A DNA stretch of 64,000 nucleotides, from NCBI RefSeq assembly GCF_027923905.1, contig NZ_AP026966.1, forward strand, positions 2,977,001-3,041,000. Direction: 5' to 3'. Made by a program: the position numbers and the translations under genes. The stretch is from Massilia varians. GTDB lineage: Bacteria > Pseudomonadota > Gammaproteobacteria > Burkholderiales > Burkholderiaceae_D. The notes beneath the pieces were generated by a model. The model had not been told where the DNA came from. It was given only the letters and a program-made list of their open reading frames with translations, and did not search any database. Below are positions 34,207-43,764 of this stretch, one piece after another; the stretch's first letter is position 1, and the number at the start of each line of letters is the position of its first letter.

Positions 34207-37200
34207 TCGCGCGCATCATCCGCGCCGCGATCGCCGCCCGGGTCTGGGTCCTACTTGCCGCCGCCCTGCTGGCGGCATGGGGCGTCCATTCGCTGCGCAC
34301 GACCTCGCTCGACGCCCTGCCCGACCTTTCCGACACCCAGGTCATCATTCGCGCCCAGTATCCCGGCAAAGCGCCGCAGCTCGTCGAAGACCAGGTCACG
34401 TATCCCCTGACCACCGCCCTGCTGTCGGTGCCCGGGGCGACCTCCGTGCGCGGCTATTCCTTTTTCGGCGACTCCTTCGTCTACGTGCTGTTCAATGACG
34501 CGACCGACCTGTACTGGGCGCGTTCGCGCGTGACCGAGTACGTCAACCAGGTGCAAGCCCGTCTTCCCGCAGGCGTGAGGGCCGAGCTGGGTCCCGACGG
34601 TACCGGCGTGGGCTGGGTATTAGAGTATGCCCTGGTCGACCGGACCGGGCGACATGACCTCAGCCAGCTGCGCGCACTGAATGACTGGTTCCTGAAGTTC
34701 GAGCTGAAGACGGTGCGCGACGTCGCGGAAGTCGCCAGCATCGGCGGCATGGTCCGGCAGTACCAGATCGTCCTCAACCCCGACAAGCTGCGCGCGTTCG
34801 GCATGTCCCACACCCGGGTGCTCGATGCGGTTTCACAGGCCAACCAGGAATCCGGAGGCTCCGTCGTCGAAATCGCGGAGACCGAGTACATGGTCCGCTC
34901 CCACGGCTACCTCCGTTCCCTGGAGGACTTCCGCAACATCGTCCTGAACGCGAGCGAAGCCGGCACGCCGGTCCTGCTGCGGGACGTCGCCTCGGTGCGT
35001 CTGGGGCCGGAGATGCGACGCGGTATCGCCGAGCTCAATGGCCAGGGCGAGGTCGCCGGCGGCGTCGTGATCATGCGGTCCGGGAAGAACGCACTCGACA
35101 CTATTTCCGCCGTCAAGGCAAGGCTCGAAACGCTCAAGCACTCGCTCCCGAAAGGTGTCGAGATCGTCACGACCTATGACCGCTCGACGCTCATCAAAGC
35201 ATCAGTCGCCAACCTGGGAAGCAAGCTGGTCGAAGAGTTCGTCGTTGTCGCGATCGTGTGCGCGGTCTTCCTGTTCCACGTTCGCAGCGCACTCGTGGCC
35301 GTGCTCACCCTGCCGCTGTGCGTGCTGGCTGCATTCATCGTCATGCGCTACCAGGGCGTGAATGCTAACATCATGTCGCTCGGGGGTATCGCGATTGCCG
35401 TAGGCGCCGCCACCGATGCCGCGCTCGTCCTGGTCGAGAACGTGCACAAGCACCTTGAGGCCCATGCGGACGCCAACGCGACCGCGGCGCCTGACGCCAG
35501 GACCCGCTGGGAGATCATTGCCCGGGCTTCGGTCGAAGTCGGACCGGCCCTGTTCTTTTCACTGCTGATCGTGACCTTGTCCTTCATTCCGGTGTTCGCG
35601 CTCGAAGCCCAGGAAGGCAAGCTGTTCGCCCCGCTTGCCTACACCAAGACCTACACCCTTGCGGCAGCCGCCGGGCTGTCGATCACCCTGGTTCCTGTGC
35701 TGATGGGTTACCTCATCCGGGGCAGGATTCCGAAGGAATCCGCCAACCCGATCAACCGCCTGCTCATCAAGGGCTACCGTCCGCTGCTCGACGCCAGTCT
35801 CCGCCATCCGAAGACCACCCTGGGCATCGCCGTGATCGCGCTCATGCTAACGGCGATTCCCATTTCGCGCCTTGGTGGTGAGTTCCTGCCGCCCCTGAAC
35901 GAAGGCGACCTGCTCTACATGCCGTCGGCCCTTCCCGGCCTGTCCGCCGCAAAGGCCGGCGAGCTGCTGCAGCAGACCGATCGGCTGATCAAGACGGTGC
36001 CCGAGGTGGCGACAGTCTTCGGCAAGGCGGGCCGTGCGGAGACCGCGACCGACCCGGCGCCGATGGAGATGTTCGAGACCACGATCCAGTTCAAGCCGAA
36101 GGACCAGTGGCGCCCTGGCATGACCACGGAAAAACTGGTGGAGGAGCTTGATCGGATCGTCAAGGTACCCGGGCTGTCGAACGTATGGGTGCCGCCGATC
36201 CGCAACCGCATCGACATGCTCTCCACCGGTATCAAAACGCCGGTAGGCATCAAGGTGTCCGGGCCGGACCTGGGCCAGATCGACAAGCTGACGACCGCCA
36301 TCGAGGCCGCCGTCAAGACGGTACCCGGCGTCAGTTCGGCACTCGCGGAGCGGCTCAGCGGCGGCCGCTATATCGACGTCAGCATCGACCGGCAGCGCGC
36401 CGCGCGCTACGGGATGAGCGTGGCCGCCATCCAGACGATGGTGTCGACGGCGATCGGTGGCGACAACGTGGGCGAAGTCGTCGACGGGCGGCAGCGCTTC
36501 CCGATCAACGTGCGCTATCCGCAGGACTACCGCGATTCGGTGCAGGCCCTGCGCGAGCTGCCGGTCGTCACCGCGCGCGGCGCTCAGATCCGCCTTGGCG
36601 ACGTAACGACGATTGTCGTGATGGACGGTCCCCCGATGATCCGAAGCGAGAATGCTCGCCTGTCCGGCTGGGTGTATGTCGATGTCCGTGGGGTTGACCT
36701 TCTCACCGCCGTTCGTGCGATGCAGGAGCGGGTCCGCGACAAGGTTGCGCTGCCCCCGGGCTATGCGATCGGCTGGTCGGGGCAGTTCGAGTATCTCGAG
36801 CGCGCGTCCGAGCGCCTGATGACCGTGGTTCCACTCACCTTGCTGGTAATCTTCCTGCTGCTTTACCTGGCCTTCCGCTCCACGGCGGAAGCGGTACTTC
36901 TGATGGCGACAGTGCCGTTCGCACTCGTGGGCGGGTTCTGGCTGGTCTGGCTACTTGGTCACGCGGTATCGGTCGCAACAGCGGTAGGGTTCATCGCGCT
37001 TGCAGGGCTGGCGGCGGAATTCGGCGTCGTCATGCAAGTCTATTTGCGTAATGCGCTCCGGAGCCGGCTCGATGCCGGGCGTGCATTGACCAGCGAGCTG
37101 GTGTTGGAAGCGATCACGGAAGGTGCGCTCCTGCGGGTACGGCCCAAGGCGATGACGGTCGCCGTCATCGTGGCCGGGCTGCTGCCCATCATGTTCGGAA

Positions 37201-37352
37201 GCGCGGCCGGCTCCGAGGTCATGCAGCGCATTGCGGCGCCGATGGTGGGCGGGATGGTCACGGCGCCGCTGCTGTCGCTGTTCGTGATTCCTGCCGCCTG
37301 GCGGATGCTGCAGGAGCGGCGCATACGTAAAAGGAAGAATCAGGAGACCTAG
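34203..37352 (+). CDS. cusA: Cu(I)/Ag(I) RND efflux pump CusA
   Basis: 1049 residues, the usual size of heavy-metal RND transporters. N-terminal membrane helix, two large periplasmic loops and 12 membrane helices. The TM4 motif [20 protein letters not shown] (residues 394-413) carries the proton-relay Asp405 as in monovalent-metal pumps, unlike the DFGIIxDG form of CzcA. It takes Cu(I) or Ag(I) from periplasm and cytoplasm and drives it out with protons. The start overlaps the cusB stop (ATGA). Metal specificity is inferred from the motif and from neighbours. Confidence 0.93.
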   Translation: MIARIIRAAIAARVWVLLAAALLAAWGVHSLRTTSLDALPDLSDTQVIIRAQYPGKAPQLVEDQVTYPLTTALLSVPGATSVRGYSFFGDSFVYVLFNDATDLYWARSRVTEYVNQVQARLPAGVRAELGPDGTGVGWVLEYALVDRTGRHDLSQLRALNDWFLKFELKTVRDVAEVASIGGMVRQYQIVLNPDKLRAFGMSHTRVLDAVSQANQESGGSVVEIAETEYMVRSHGYLRSLEDFRNIVLNASEAGTPVLLRDVASVRLGPEMRRGIAELNGQGEVAGGVVIMRSGKNALDTISAVKARLETLKHSLPKGVEIVTTYDRSTLIKASVANLGSKLVEEFVVVAIVCAVFLFHVRSALVAVLTLPLCVLAAFIVMRYQGVNANIMSLGGIAIAVGAATDAALVLVENVHKHLEAHADANATAAPDARTRWEIIARASVEVGPALFFSLLIVTLSFIPVFALEAQEGKLFAPLAYTKTYTLAAAAGLSITLVPVLMGYLIRGRIPKESANPINRLLIKGYRPLLDASLRHPKTTLGIAVIALMLTAIPISRLGGEFLPPLNEGDLLYMPSALPGLSAAKAGELLQQTDRLIKTVPEVATVFGKAGRAETATDPAPMEMFETTIQFKPKDQWRPGMTTEKLVEELDRIVKVPGLSNVWVPPIRNRIDMLSTGIKTPVGIKVSGPDLGQIDKLTTAIEAAVKTVPGVSSALAERLSGGRYIDVSIDRQRAARYGMSVAAIQTMVSTAIGGDNVGEVVDGRQRFPINVRYPQDYRDSVQALRELPVVTARGAQIRLGDVTTIVVMDGPPMIRSENARLSGWVYVDVRGVDLLTAVRAMQERVRDKVALPPGYAIGWSGQFEYLERASERLMTVVPLTLLVIFLLLYLAFRSTAEAVLLMATVPFALVGGFWLVWLLGHAVSVATAVGFIALAGLAAEFGVVMQVYLRNALRSRLDAGRALTSELVLEAITEGALLRVRPKAMTVAVIVAGLLPIMFGSAAGSEVMQRIAAPMVGGMVTAPLLSLFVIPAAWRMLQERRIRKRKNQET

Positions 37353-37436
37353 CTTCAGCCCGCGCCGGACGTACGTGAAGGCGCGCTTTCCTAGTCCGGA
37401 CTACCCTGTTTTCTTAATCCGCGCTTACTCGCCCAA

Positions 37437-37835
37437 TCAGTCGTCGATCAATGCCTGAATGATCGGACAGCTCGTCTCCAGAGCTTCGCTGTCGCAGCGC
37501 GCAACCATAGTGGCCAGTGCTGTCCTCATTGCAAGGAGGTCGCCCACCTTTGCCTCCACCAAAGCGAGCTTTTTCCCCGCGAGCGCGCGCGTGCTCGAAC
37601 ATGTCCCCGAGCCTTCCAGTTTCAGCAAGCTCGCAATTTCCTCCAGCGTAAAGCCGAGAAGCTGCGCGCGCTTGACGAAGCGAATCCGGCGTACATGTTC
37701 GTCTCCATAGGTGCGGTAGCCGCTACTCGGCCGCACCGGCTCATCGATCAATCCACTGCGCTGGTAAAAGCGGACAGTCTCGACGTTCACTCCGGCGGCG
37801 GTCGACAAGCGGCTTATCGTCATTTTCTCAGGCAT
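37437..37835 (-). CDS. merR: Mercury-responsive regulator MerR
   Basis: 132 residues. N-terminal winged helix-turn-helix (TISRLSTAAGVNVETVRFYQ) and a dimerisation helix. The three Hg(II)-binding cysteines of MerR are present: SGTCSSTRALA, VARCDSE and TSCPII. It is divergent from merT and binds the dyad between them, repressing without mercury and activating with it. ATG 37835 gives the usual length; the Met four codons later is an alternative. Confidence 0.93.
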   Translation of the reverse strand: MPEKMTISRLSTAAGVNVETVRFYQRSGLIDEPVRPSSGYRTYGDEHVRRIRFVKRAQLLGFTLEEIASLLKLEGSGTCSSTRALAGKKLALVEAKVGDLLAMRTALATMVARCDSEALETSCPIIQALIDD

Positions 37836-37839
37836 ACAC

Positions 37840-37871
37840 TTGACTCCGTATCTATGTACGGAGTTTATCCT
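37840..37871 (+). promoter_or_regulatory. MerR operator and mer promoter
   Basis: TTGACT (-35, 37840-37845) overlaps the dyad CTCCGTA-N6-TACGGAG (37844-37863), followed by TATCCT as -10 (37866-37871) with a 20-nt spacer (or TTATCC at 19 nt). This overlong spacer with a central dyad is the hallmark of MerR-activated promoters. The dyad arms match the Tn21 mer operator core. Confidence 0.88.
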
Positions 37872-37904
37872 ATCTGTGGATCAATCGATTGGGACAGGGA
37901 CAAG

Positions 37905-38243
37905 ATGGGAACCAAAGGGCCTTTAGTCGCAGGTGCGCTGGCTGCGCTGGGTGCATCGGCTTGTTGTGCGGGGCCGCTCATCCTGCTATTGCTGGGTATC
38001 GGCGGCGGTTGGGCGTCTCTCCTGATTGCGTTCGAACCCTATAGCCCCTATCTCACCGCGCTTACGGCACTGTGCCTCAGCATGGCATTCAATAGCTTGT
38101 ATCTGCGCCGGCGTGCGTGCACGCCGGCTGAAGCCTGTTCCGATGACCGCATGCTCAGGAATCAACGCATCTTGTTCTGGCTTGTTTCATTGCCGGTCAT
38201 ATTGCTGCTGACCTTTCCCTTGTACGCCTCGCTGTTCTACTAA
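37905..38243 (+). CDS. merT: Mercuric ion transporter MerT
   Basis: 112 residues from the ATG at 37905 (AGGG upstream). Three membrane helices. The first helix carries the Hg-binding pair in ASACCAGPLILLLL, and a second cysteine pair lies in the cytoplasmic loop (RRACTPAEACSD). MerT receives Hg(II) from periplasmic MerP and passes it inward. The true start is well inside the open frame that begins at 37695. It is followed 12 nt later by merP. Confidence 0.93.
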   Translation: MGTKGPLVAGALAALGASACCAGPLILLLLGIGGGWASLLIAFEPYSPYLTALTALCLSMAFNSLYLRRRACTPAEACSDDRMLRNQRILFWLVSLPVILLLTFPLYASLFY

Positions 38244-38255
38244 AAGGATTATTCG

Positions 38256-38534
38256 ATGCGCATCTATAACATCGCGATCGCCGGCTTATTGCTGACCGGT
38301 TCGGCCATCGCCGGCACAACACAAACCCTCACCCTCGACGTGCAGAACATGACCTGCGCAACTTGCCCGATTACTGTCAAGATGGCGCTACAGCAGGTTC
38401 CGGGCGTCAGCGACGTGAAAATCGATTACGAGCGCAAGACGGCCACCGTGCGGATTGACCCCGACAAGGCCAGCGCGGCGATGCTAACGAAGGCGACAGC
38501 CGACGCAGGCTTCCCATCGAATGCCAGGAAATAG
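38256..38534 (+). CDS. merP: Periplasmic mercury-binding protein MerP
   Basis: 92 residues. Signal peptide (MRIYNIAIAGLLLTGSAIAG), then one heavy-metal-associated domain with the motif NMTCATCPITVK; the two Cys bind Hg(II). It shuttles mercury from the periplasm to MerT. Second gene of the mer operon. Confidence 0.95.
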   Translation: MRIYNIAIAGLLLTGSAIAGTTQTLTLDVQNMTCATCPITVKMALQQVPGVSDVKIDYERKTATVRIDPDKASAAMLTKATADAGFPSNARK

Positions 38535-38538
38535 CCCA

Positions 38539-38814
38539 ATGACCAAAGCTATCCTGGAGTCGGTCCTGACCTGTCCGCATTGCGGCCACAGCAAAGAGGA
38601 AACCATGCCGACTGACGCGTGCCAGTTCTACTACGCATGCGAAGGGTGCGAGGTCGTGCTGCGCCCGAAGACTGGCGACTGCTGCGTCTTTTGCTCGTAC
38701 GGCACGATGAAGTGCCCGCCGATTCAACTGGACCATCCCCCCGGTGTCAGAATAGTTGTCGCGTCACTTGGTGAAGTAAAACCATACCGGGGACGGGCAA
38801 GAGAGATTGCGTGA
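38539..38814 (+). CDS. GDCCxxC-type mercury-resistance protein, C terminus replaced by IS
   Basis: 91 residues from ATG 38539, only 4 nt after merP. It has four pairs of Cys: LTCPHCGH, ACEGCEVV and GDCCVFCSYGTMKCPP, the pattern of the small GDCCVxC proteins seen in mer operons. These are thought to bind mercury in the cytoplasm. The insertion sequence begins at 38745, so the last 20 or so codons (from GVRIVV on) are read from the IS end rather than the original gene. The conserved Cys motifs are all upstream of the insertion and remain intact. merA, which normally follows, is absent. Confidence 0.8.
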   Translation: MTKAILESVLTCPHCGHSKEETMPTDACQFYYACEGCEVVLRPKTGDCCVFCSYGTMKCPPIQLDHPPGVRIVVASLGEVKPYRGRAREIA

Positions 38815-39308
38815 AGCAGTATTCAGCAGAACGGAAAGAAGCACTACTACGGCAGATGATGCCGCCGCAGAACAGGTTGGTGTCGGAGCTGGCTCGCGAG
38901 AGCGGGATTACCGAGCAGACCCTTTATACTTGGCGCCGTCAACTTCGTAATCAGGGAACAGCGGTGCCGGGTAGTGGGAAAAATGCTGAGGAATGGACCT
39001 CGGAAGACAAGTTTGCCGTGGTGTTGGAGACGGCCGCGCTGAACGCCAGCGAGCTGGCCGAGTATTGCCGTCGCAAGGGGTTATTCGCCGAGCAGATCGC
39101 CATGTGGCGCGCCGCATGCATGGCCGCCAATGCGAGCACGACGCAGCAGACGCGGGGCCAGCTGGCGCAGTCGAAGGAAGACAAGAAGCGCATCCGGCAG
39201 CTGGAGAAGGACTTGCAGCGCAAGGAGAAAGCGCTGGCCGAGGCGGCAGCGCTGTTGATCTTGCGAAAAAAAGCCCAGGCGATCTGGGGGGACAAAGAGG
39301 AAGACTGA
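38811..39308 (+). CDS. IS3-family transposase OrfA (copy 2)
   Basis: 165 residues: N-terminal helix-turn-helix (LVSELARESGITEQTLYTWR), a second helical region (SELAEYCRRKGLFAEQIAMW) and a coiled-coil end (KRIRQLEKDLQRKEKALAEA). The run AAAAAAA at 39266-39272 near the 3' end should allow -1 frameshifting into orfB. Confidence 0.88.
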   Translation: MKQYSAERKEALLRQMMPPQNRLVSELARESGITEQTLYTWRRQLRNQGTAVPGSGKNAEEWTSEDKFAVVLETAALNASELAEYCRRKGLFAEQIAMWRAACMAANASTTQQTRGQLAQSKEDKKRIRQLEKDLQRKEKALAEAAALLILRKKAQAIWGDKEED

Positions 39309-40366
39309 TCAGCGTCCCAGATCGCCTGTCGTGTGTCGAGTTGATCCGTGAAGCACAGACAGCGGGCAGTCGCCTTGCGCCAGCCTGCCTCGAGTTGGGC
39401 ATCACCCTGCGCACATTTCAGCGCTGGGTGCGTGAAGGCGACGATGCCGTGGCCACTGACAGCCGTCCAACCAGTGTGCGTCCAGAACCGGCCAACAAAC
39501 TGAGCGAGGACGAGCGAGCCGAGATCCTGGCCGTTGCCAACAGCGAGGAATTCGCCAGCCTTCCACCGAGCCAGATCGTGCCGGCGCTGGCCGATCGCGG
39601 CGTGTACATGGCGTCGGAGTCGAGCTTCTACCGCGTCTTGAAAGCGGCATCGCAACAGCATCACCGAGGCCGAGCGAAGAAGCCTTCTGAGCGCGTCGTC
39701 ACGAGCCATTGCGCCACCGGCCCGAACCAGGTATGGAGTTGGGACATAACCTGGATGCCGGCCGCCGTGAAAGGCCAGTTTTACTATTGGTACATGGTGC
39801 TCGATGTCTTCAGCCGTAAGATCGTCGGCCATGAAGTGCATGTCGCGGAATCGGCGGAACTGGCGTCACGGCTGATGCGCCGGGCCAGCTTGGCCGAAGG
39901 ATTGGCAGGCCGTTCCCTGGTGCTCCATTCAGACAATGGCAGTGCCATGAAAGGCGCGACCATGCTGGCCACGCTGGAGCAGTTGGGTGTGGCACCGTCG
40001 TTCAGCAGGCCGCGTGTGAGCAACGACAATGCCTACGCCGAGTCGTTGTTCCGTACCTGCAAATACCGTCCGGACTACCCGAGAAAACCATTCGGGAGCC
40101 TGGAACAGGCGCAGGCATGGACGCAGAAATTCGTACGTTGGTACAACCAGGAGCACAAGCACAGCGGCCTGAAATTCGTTACACCGGCACAGCGTCACAA
40201 CGGCCAGGACGCGGCGATCCTGAAACGCCGGGAGCAGGTTTATGACGATGCCCGAAACCGTCACCCGCAGCGCTGGTCGCGGGGCATCAGGAACTGGACA
40301 CTGGAGAATCAGGTCTGGTTGAATCCGGAACGGATTCGACCAGAAGAATTAAAGCGCGCAGCTTGA
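39305..40366 (+). CDS. IS3-family transposase OrfB (copy 2)
   Basis: About 353 residues in the -1 frame relative to orfA. There is no convincing start codon at the beginning (CTG ATC AGC), and the frame is open upstream through the A7 run, so it is probably made as OrfAB. The rve core is present: WSWDITWMPA (Asp), VLHSDNGSAMKG (Asp) and SNDNAYAESLFR (Glu). All catalytic residues look intact. Confidence 0.88.
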   Translation: MISVPDRLSCVELIREAQTAGSRLAPACLELGITLRTFQRWVREGDDAVATDSRPTSVRPEPANKLSEDERAEILAVANSEEFASLPPSQIVPALADRGVYMASESSFYRVLKAASQQHHRGRAKKPSERVVTSHCATGPNQVWSWDITWMPAAVKGQFYYWYMVLDVFSRKIVGHEVHVAESAELASRLMRRASLAEGLAGRSLVLHSDNGSAMKGATMLATLEQLGVAPSFSRPRVSNDNAYAESLFRTCKYRPDYPRKPFGSLEQAQAWTQKFVRWYNQEHKHSGLKFVTPAQRHNGQDAAILKRREQVYDDARNRHPQRWSRGIRNWTLENQVWLNPERIRPEELKRAA

Positions 40367-40573
40367 GGTGACGCGACAACTACGTTGACAAACGCCGCAT
40401 CCGTGCTGCGGCTGACCTGCGTCGTCTTTGACAACTGGGATTAAGCGCCTAATCAACGTATCCTGGAAGTGAGTGGCGGGCGTCGCGTTTTTGCGCATGG
40501 CGGTAACATGCTCGACATTACATCGAACGGCCTGACAAGAACCTTGACTGGAATTGCTGATGAGGATCGATTA

Positions 40574-41479
40574 ATGGGAGGCGAACACAGCCACAGCCAC
40601 AGCCACAGCAGCGGCAACCTCAAGCTTGCCTTTCTGCTGAACCTCACGTTCACGCTGATCGAATTCGCCGGCGGACTATGGACAAATAGCGTTGCCATTC
40701 TCAGCGACGCCGTGCATGACCTCGGCGACTCGATCTCGCTCGGACTTGCCTGGTACTTCGATCGGCTTTCAAAGCACGGCAGCACCCCAAAAGACACCTA
40801 TGGCTACGCTCGATACTCACTGCTTGGCGGCCTGATCACCGGTATCGTATTAATTGCCGGCATCGGCTTCATCCTGTGGAACGCAGCGCAGCGCCTTTTC
40901 GATCCGCAGGAAGTCAACGCGACGGGTATGATCGTGCTGGCGGTGGTTGGCGTCATCTTCAATGGCGCAGCGGTTCTGCGTGTTCGCAAGGGGGAGTCGC
41001 TAACCGAGAAAGTCGTCAGCTGGCACCTGCTGGAAGACACCCTCGGCTGGATTGCGGTGCTGATTGGCGCCGCGGTGATGGCAGTCTGGGAACTCCCCTG
41101 GATCGACCCGGCCCTATCGATCGGTATTTCGCTCTTCGTCTTGTGGAATGTTTTCCGCAATCTCCGGAAGTTCTTCGAGGTTTTCCTGCAGCGGACTCCG
41201 TCCACCTTCGACCTTCCCGCCTTTGAAACTGCGGTCAAGGCTATTCCCGGGGTCATCGATGTCCACGATACCCATAGCTGGTCGATCGACGGCGAGAAAC
41301 ATGTCCTGACAACCCATGTCGTCGTCTCACCGGGAGCTACTGCCAACAAAGTCATGTCGTTCAAGTCGAACGTGAAAAAACTCATCGGTGACAGAGCTTT
41401 CGAACATATTGCGATCGACATCGAGGCGCCAGAGAAAACGGGCACAACGTCCGAGGTTCAAAAAAGACGTCAGGACTAA
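40574..41479 (+). CDS. CDF-family divalent cation exporter
   Basis: 301 residues from ATG 40574 (GAGG upstream), beginning MGGEHSHSHSHSSG, a His-rich N terminus. Six membrane helices with metal-site motifs ILSDAVHDLGDS in helix 2 and WHLLEDTLGW in helix 5, then a cytoplasmic ferredoxin-like domain (HDTHSWSIDGEKHVL). Cation diffusion facilitators exchange Zn, Co, Cd or Ni for protons at the inner membrane. The HD/HD site set suggests Zn/Cd/Co. It differs clearly from the czcD gene at 49195, so the island holds two CDF exporters. It lies 184 nt after the IS element. Confidence 0.9.
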   Translation: MGGEHSHSHSHSSGNLKLAFLLNLTFTLIEFAGGLWTNSVAILSDAVHDLGDSISLGLAWYFDRLSKHGSTPKDTYGYARYSLLGGLITGIVLIAGIGFILWNAAQRLFDPQEVNATGMIVLAVVGVIFNGAAVLRVRKGESLTEKVVSWHLLEDTLGWIAVLIGAAVMAVWELPWIDPALSIGISLFVLWNVFRNLRKFFEVFLQRTPSTFDLPAFETAVKAIPGVIDVHDTHSWSIDGEKHVLTTHVVVSPGATANKVMSFKSNVKKLIGDRAFEHIAIDIEAPEKTGTTSEVQKRRQD

Positions 41480-41534
41480 AGGAAAATGGCGGAGTATTCC
41501 AATGCAGGAGGCCCTGCTGTACTTGTTCCATGAC

Positions 41535-41700
41535 ATGCTTTTTTTATGCTTTGCTGACAATCACGATGCTGCAGCTCAGCTGGAGCATCGTGGCGGAAAA
41601 TTGTGGAACAGTCTGATGAGATCGGAACATCCGACGCAGCTACCGAATTCCGATTTTTTTTAAAATGCGGAAGACAGTGTCAATCTCACGCCCCACTTAG
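41535..41700 (+). pseudogene. Decayed czcI copy
   Basis: One frame reads LTITMLQLSWSIVAENCGT, closely matching the signal-peptide region of the intact czcI gene 450 nt downstream (LTILALQLSWSVVAAYCEH). It then meets a stop, with remnants such as CGRQCQSHAP after it. The rest of 41480-41985 shows no other gene. A tandem duplicate that has decayed is the simplest reading. Confidence 0.55.
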
Positions 41701-41987
41701 CGGGCCGTGTCGCTTCAGGAAGGGACGGCTTTTGCTTGCTTCTAGTCGATCGCCAATTACTAAAACGACTCATGCTGGACAACCCCGAAAACTATGGCAT
41801 TTGACTGATTTCGCTGTCGAAGATCCTTCATTGTGTCTGGCCGATGTAGACGTTTGCCTCTCCCTGAGAGCTCTTTCAGCACAAATCAGATCCATGCTGC
41901 CGGACATGCCGCAAAAACTCTGACATCAAGGCTATTGGTTCCGTGGGGTGCTAAAGACAACCGCTGTCTCATGCTATACTTATTCCC

Positions 41988-42356
41988 ATGGCCGCCCGAC
42001 GCTTCATCTACCTCGTCTTGACGATTCTTGCTCTCCAGCTCAGCTGGAGTGTGGTCGCTGCGTATTGCGAGCATGAGTCGGGCCTTGCCGCTCAGCATTT
42101 CGGACACCACTCGTCCGAAGCCGATGTTCATAAATTCGCGTTCGACGGGAAGGACCAGCCCTCTGGCTCGGCAAAGAAAGCAAGTGTGCATTCGCACTGC
42201 TCGTCCTGCACCCACATTTCGCTGTCGGTCGCTGCTCTTCCGGTACCCTTAGCGATCGTCGAGCCTGTCCGCCTCGTGCCGCCGGCTACTTTGCTGCACT
42301 ATTCTTCCTTGCATTCCGATCGGCCAGATCGGCCCCAATGGATCTCTGCCGTTTGA
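41988..42356 (+). CDS. czcI: CzcI-like small periplasmic protein
   Basis: 122 residues. Signal peptide (FIYLVLTILALQLSWSVVAA), then YCEHESGLAAQHFGHH and a second His/Cys group (VHSHCSSCTHISLSVAALP), the pattern of CzcI in front of czcCBA operons. CzcI is thought to modulate induction of the efflux operon by binding metal in the periplasm. A TATACT -10-like box lies only about 12 nt upstream, so the message may have a very short leader. czcC follows after 109 nt. Confidence 0.82.
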   Translation: MAARRFIYLVLTILALQLSWSVVAAYCEHESGLAAQHFGHHSSEADVHKFAFDGKDQPSGSAKKASVHSHCSSCTHISLSVAALPVPLAIVEPVRLVPPATLLHYSSLHSDRPDRPQWISAV

Positions 42357-42465
42357 TTCGGCGGCAGATCGTATATATCCATTTATCGTTGTGCGGGAGG
42401 CCGGTTGGCCAGCCCGATACGTCTCGCTGCTGAATAGCCTTCGTTTTCAATGACCGGAGTTATTC

Positions 42466-43764
42466 ATGCATCCAAAATTTTTCGTCCTCGGGGCGGCTGT
42501 GCTATTTTCACAGGCGTTACCGAGTGCTGCGCAGATGACAGCGCAGCAAGTTCTGCCTGAGGCAACCCAGCAGCCCTTCCCGGCCACGAGCTCGCCCCTG
42601 ACACTCGAGCAGGCAGTTGCTAAGGCCCTGGCGGCCAATCCGACACTGCGCGCAGCCGCGCTCGACGTGGCGATTGCCCAGGGTGCGCGCCGCCAGGCCG
42701 CCGTGTTTCGCAATCCAGAGGTCTCGTACGTGCGTGAGGGAACCCAGCGCGGCACCCGCACCCAAACAGTTCAGGTTAGCCAGGTGCTCGAACTCGGAGG
42801 CAAGCGCTCGGCCCGCATTAGGCTTGCGGAGACCGAGCGCAGCCTCGCCGAAGGGAATCTTGGCGTTGCGCGCATAGACCTGCGCGCCGATGTCACCAGC
42901 GCCTATTTCGACGCACTTGGTGCGCATGAGCGGCTGCAAGTGGCCCAGGCTTCGCTCGACGTGGCCAGCAAGGCTGCCGTTGCGGCGGAAAAACGGGTCG
43001 CAGCCGGGCGAGTATCGCCTGTCGAGCAGGATCGCGCCGGCGTCGCCCAGGCAGCGGCCCGGCTAGAACTTTCACAGGCCCAGAACGAACTGTCCATCGC
43101 CTTGCACACATTAGCTGCCTACTGGGGGGAAACCACCGCGATATCGCAGCCGCTCGTGATACCCGAGCTGGACCTGGCGCCTGCCCCGGCACTGGACGTG
43201 CTGCAGCGTCGGCTGGACGCCTCGCCCCAGCTGCGGCGCTCCCGCCTACAGGTAGAGCGTGAGGTAGCCCAGGTAGGCCTCGACCGTTCCCAGCGCATTC
43301 CTGATTTGACGCTCATCGTCGGCAGACAAAAGGATGACGAAATCGGACGCTCGCAAACCGTGCTCGGCGTTTCGGTGCCAATTCCCTTGTTTAACCGGAA
43401 TCAGGGCAGTCTCCAGGCGTCGCTCTCCCGGGCTGAAAAGGCACGTACTGAACTCGAAGCGGAGCAGCTGCGCCTTCACCAATCGTTGACTGCTGCCTAC
43501 CAGCGTGCACAGCTCTCCCGAGAACAGGTACGCACCATGCGCCAGGATATTTTGCCGAGGGCGCAGCGTGTGTTCGATGCGGCCGTCACCGGATTTGAAG
43601 CAGGCAAGTTCAGTTTCCTCGACGTCCTCGACGCCCAGCGGACGCTCCTGCAGACTCGCACGCAGTATATCCAGGCGCTGTACGACCGCTACCGTGCCGT
43701 CGCAGACCTTGGCCGCTATGTCGACGTCGACGGCGCCACCTCATACAACAGGATCTCTCCATGA
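42466..43764 (+). CDS. czcC: Outer-membrane efflux channel CzcC
   Basis: 432 residues. Signal peptide ends SAA; two outer-membrane-efflux repeats (LTLEQAVAKALAANPTLRAA; AAVTGFEAGKFSFLDVLDAQ). The second motif is typical of CzcC/CusC proteins. It forms the outer-membrane channel of the cobalt-zinc-cadmium tripartite pump. GGAG precedes the ATG. The stop overlaps the czcB start (ATGA). Confidence 0.93.
   Translation: MHPKFFVLGAAVLFSQALPSAAQMTAQQVLPEATQQPFPATSSPLTLEQAVAKALAANPTLRAAALDVAIAQGARRQAAVFRNPEVSYVREGTQRGTRTQTVQVSQVLELGGKRSARIRLAETERSLAEGNLGVARIDLRADVTSAYFDALGAHERLQVAQASLDVASKAAVAAEKRVAAGRVSPVEQDRAGVAQAAARLELSQAQNELSIALHTLAAYWGETTAISQPLVIPELDLAPAPALDVLQRRLDASPQLRRSRLQVEREVAQVGLDRSQRIPDLTLIVGRQKDDEIGRSQTVLGVSVPIPLFNRNQGSLQASLSRAEKARTELEAEQLRLHQSLTAAYQRAQLSREQVRTMRQDILPRAQRVFDAAVTGFEAGKFSFLDVLDAQRTLLQTRTQYIQALYDRYRAVADLGRYVDVDGATSYNRISP

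Larger units (their letters stand above)
38745..40390 (+). mobile_element. IS3-family insertion sequence (copy 2) in the mer operon
   Basis: 1646 bp. Left end TGTCAGAATAGTTGTCGC; right end in complement TGTCAACGTAGTTGTCGC, both continuing GTCAC. The flanks (CGG on the left, AAC on the right) are not a target duplication, so the element probably took part in a deletion or recombination that removed the rest of the mer operon. It carries orfA and orfB with an A7 slippery run. Confidence 0.88.

Noticed and set aside
38993..39304. Start of the copy 2 OrfB at 38993
   Set aside because: This part overlaps orfA in another frame; the open stretch exists because the -1 frame lacks stops, and OrfB is better explained by frameshifting at the A7 run.
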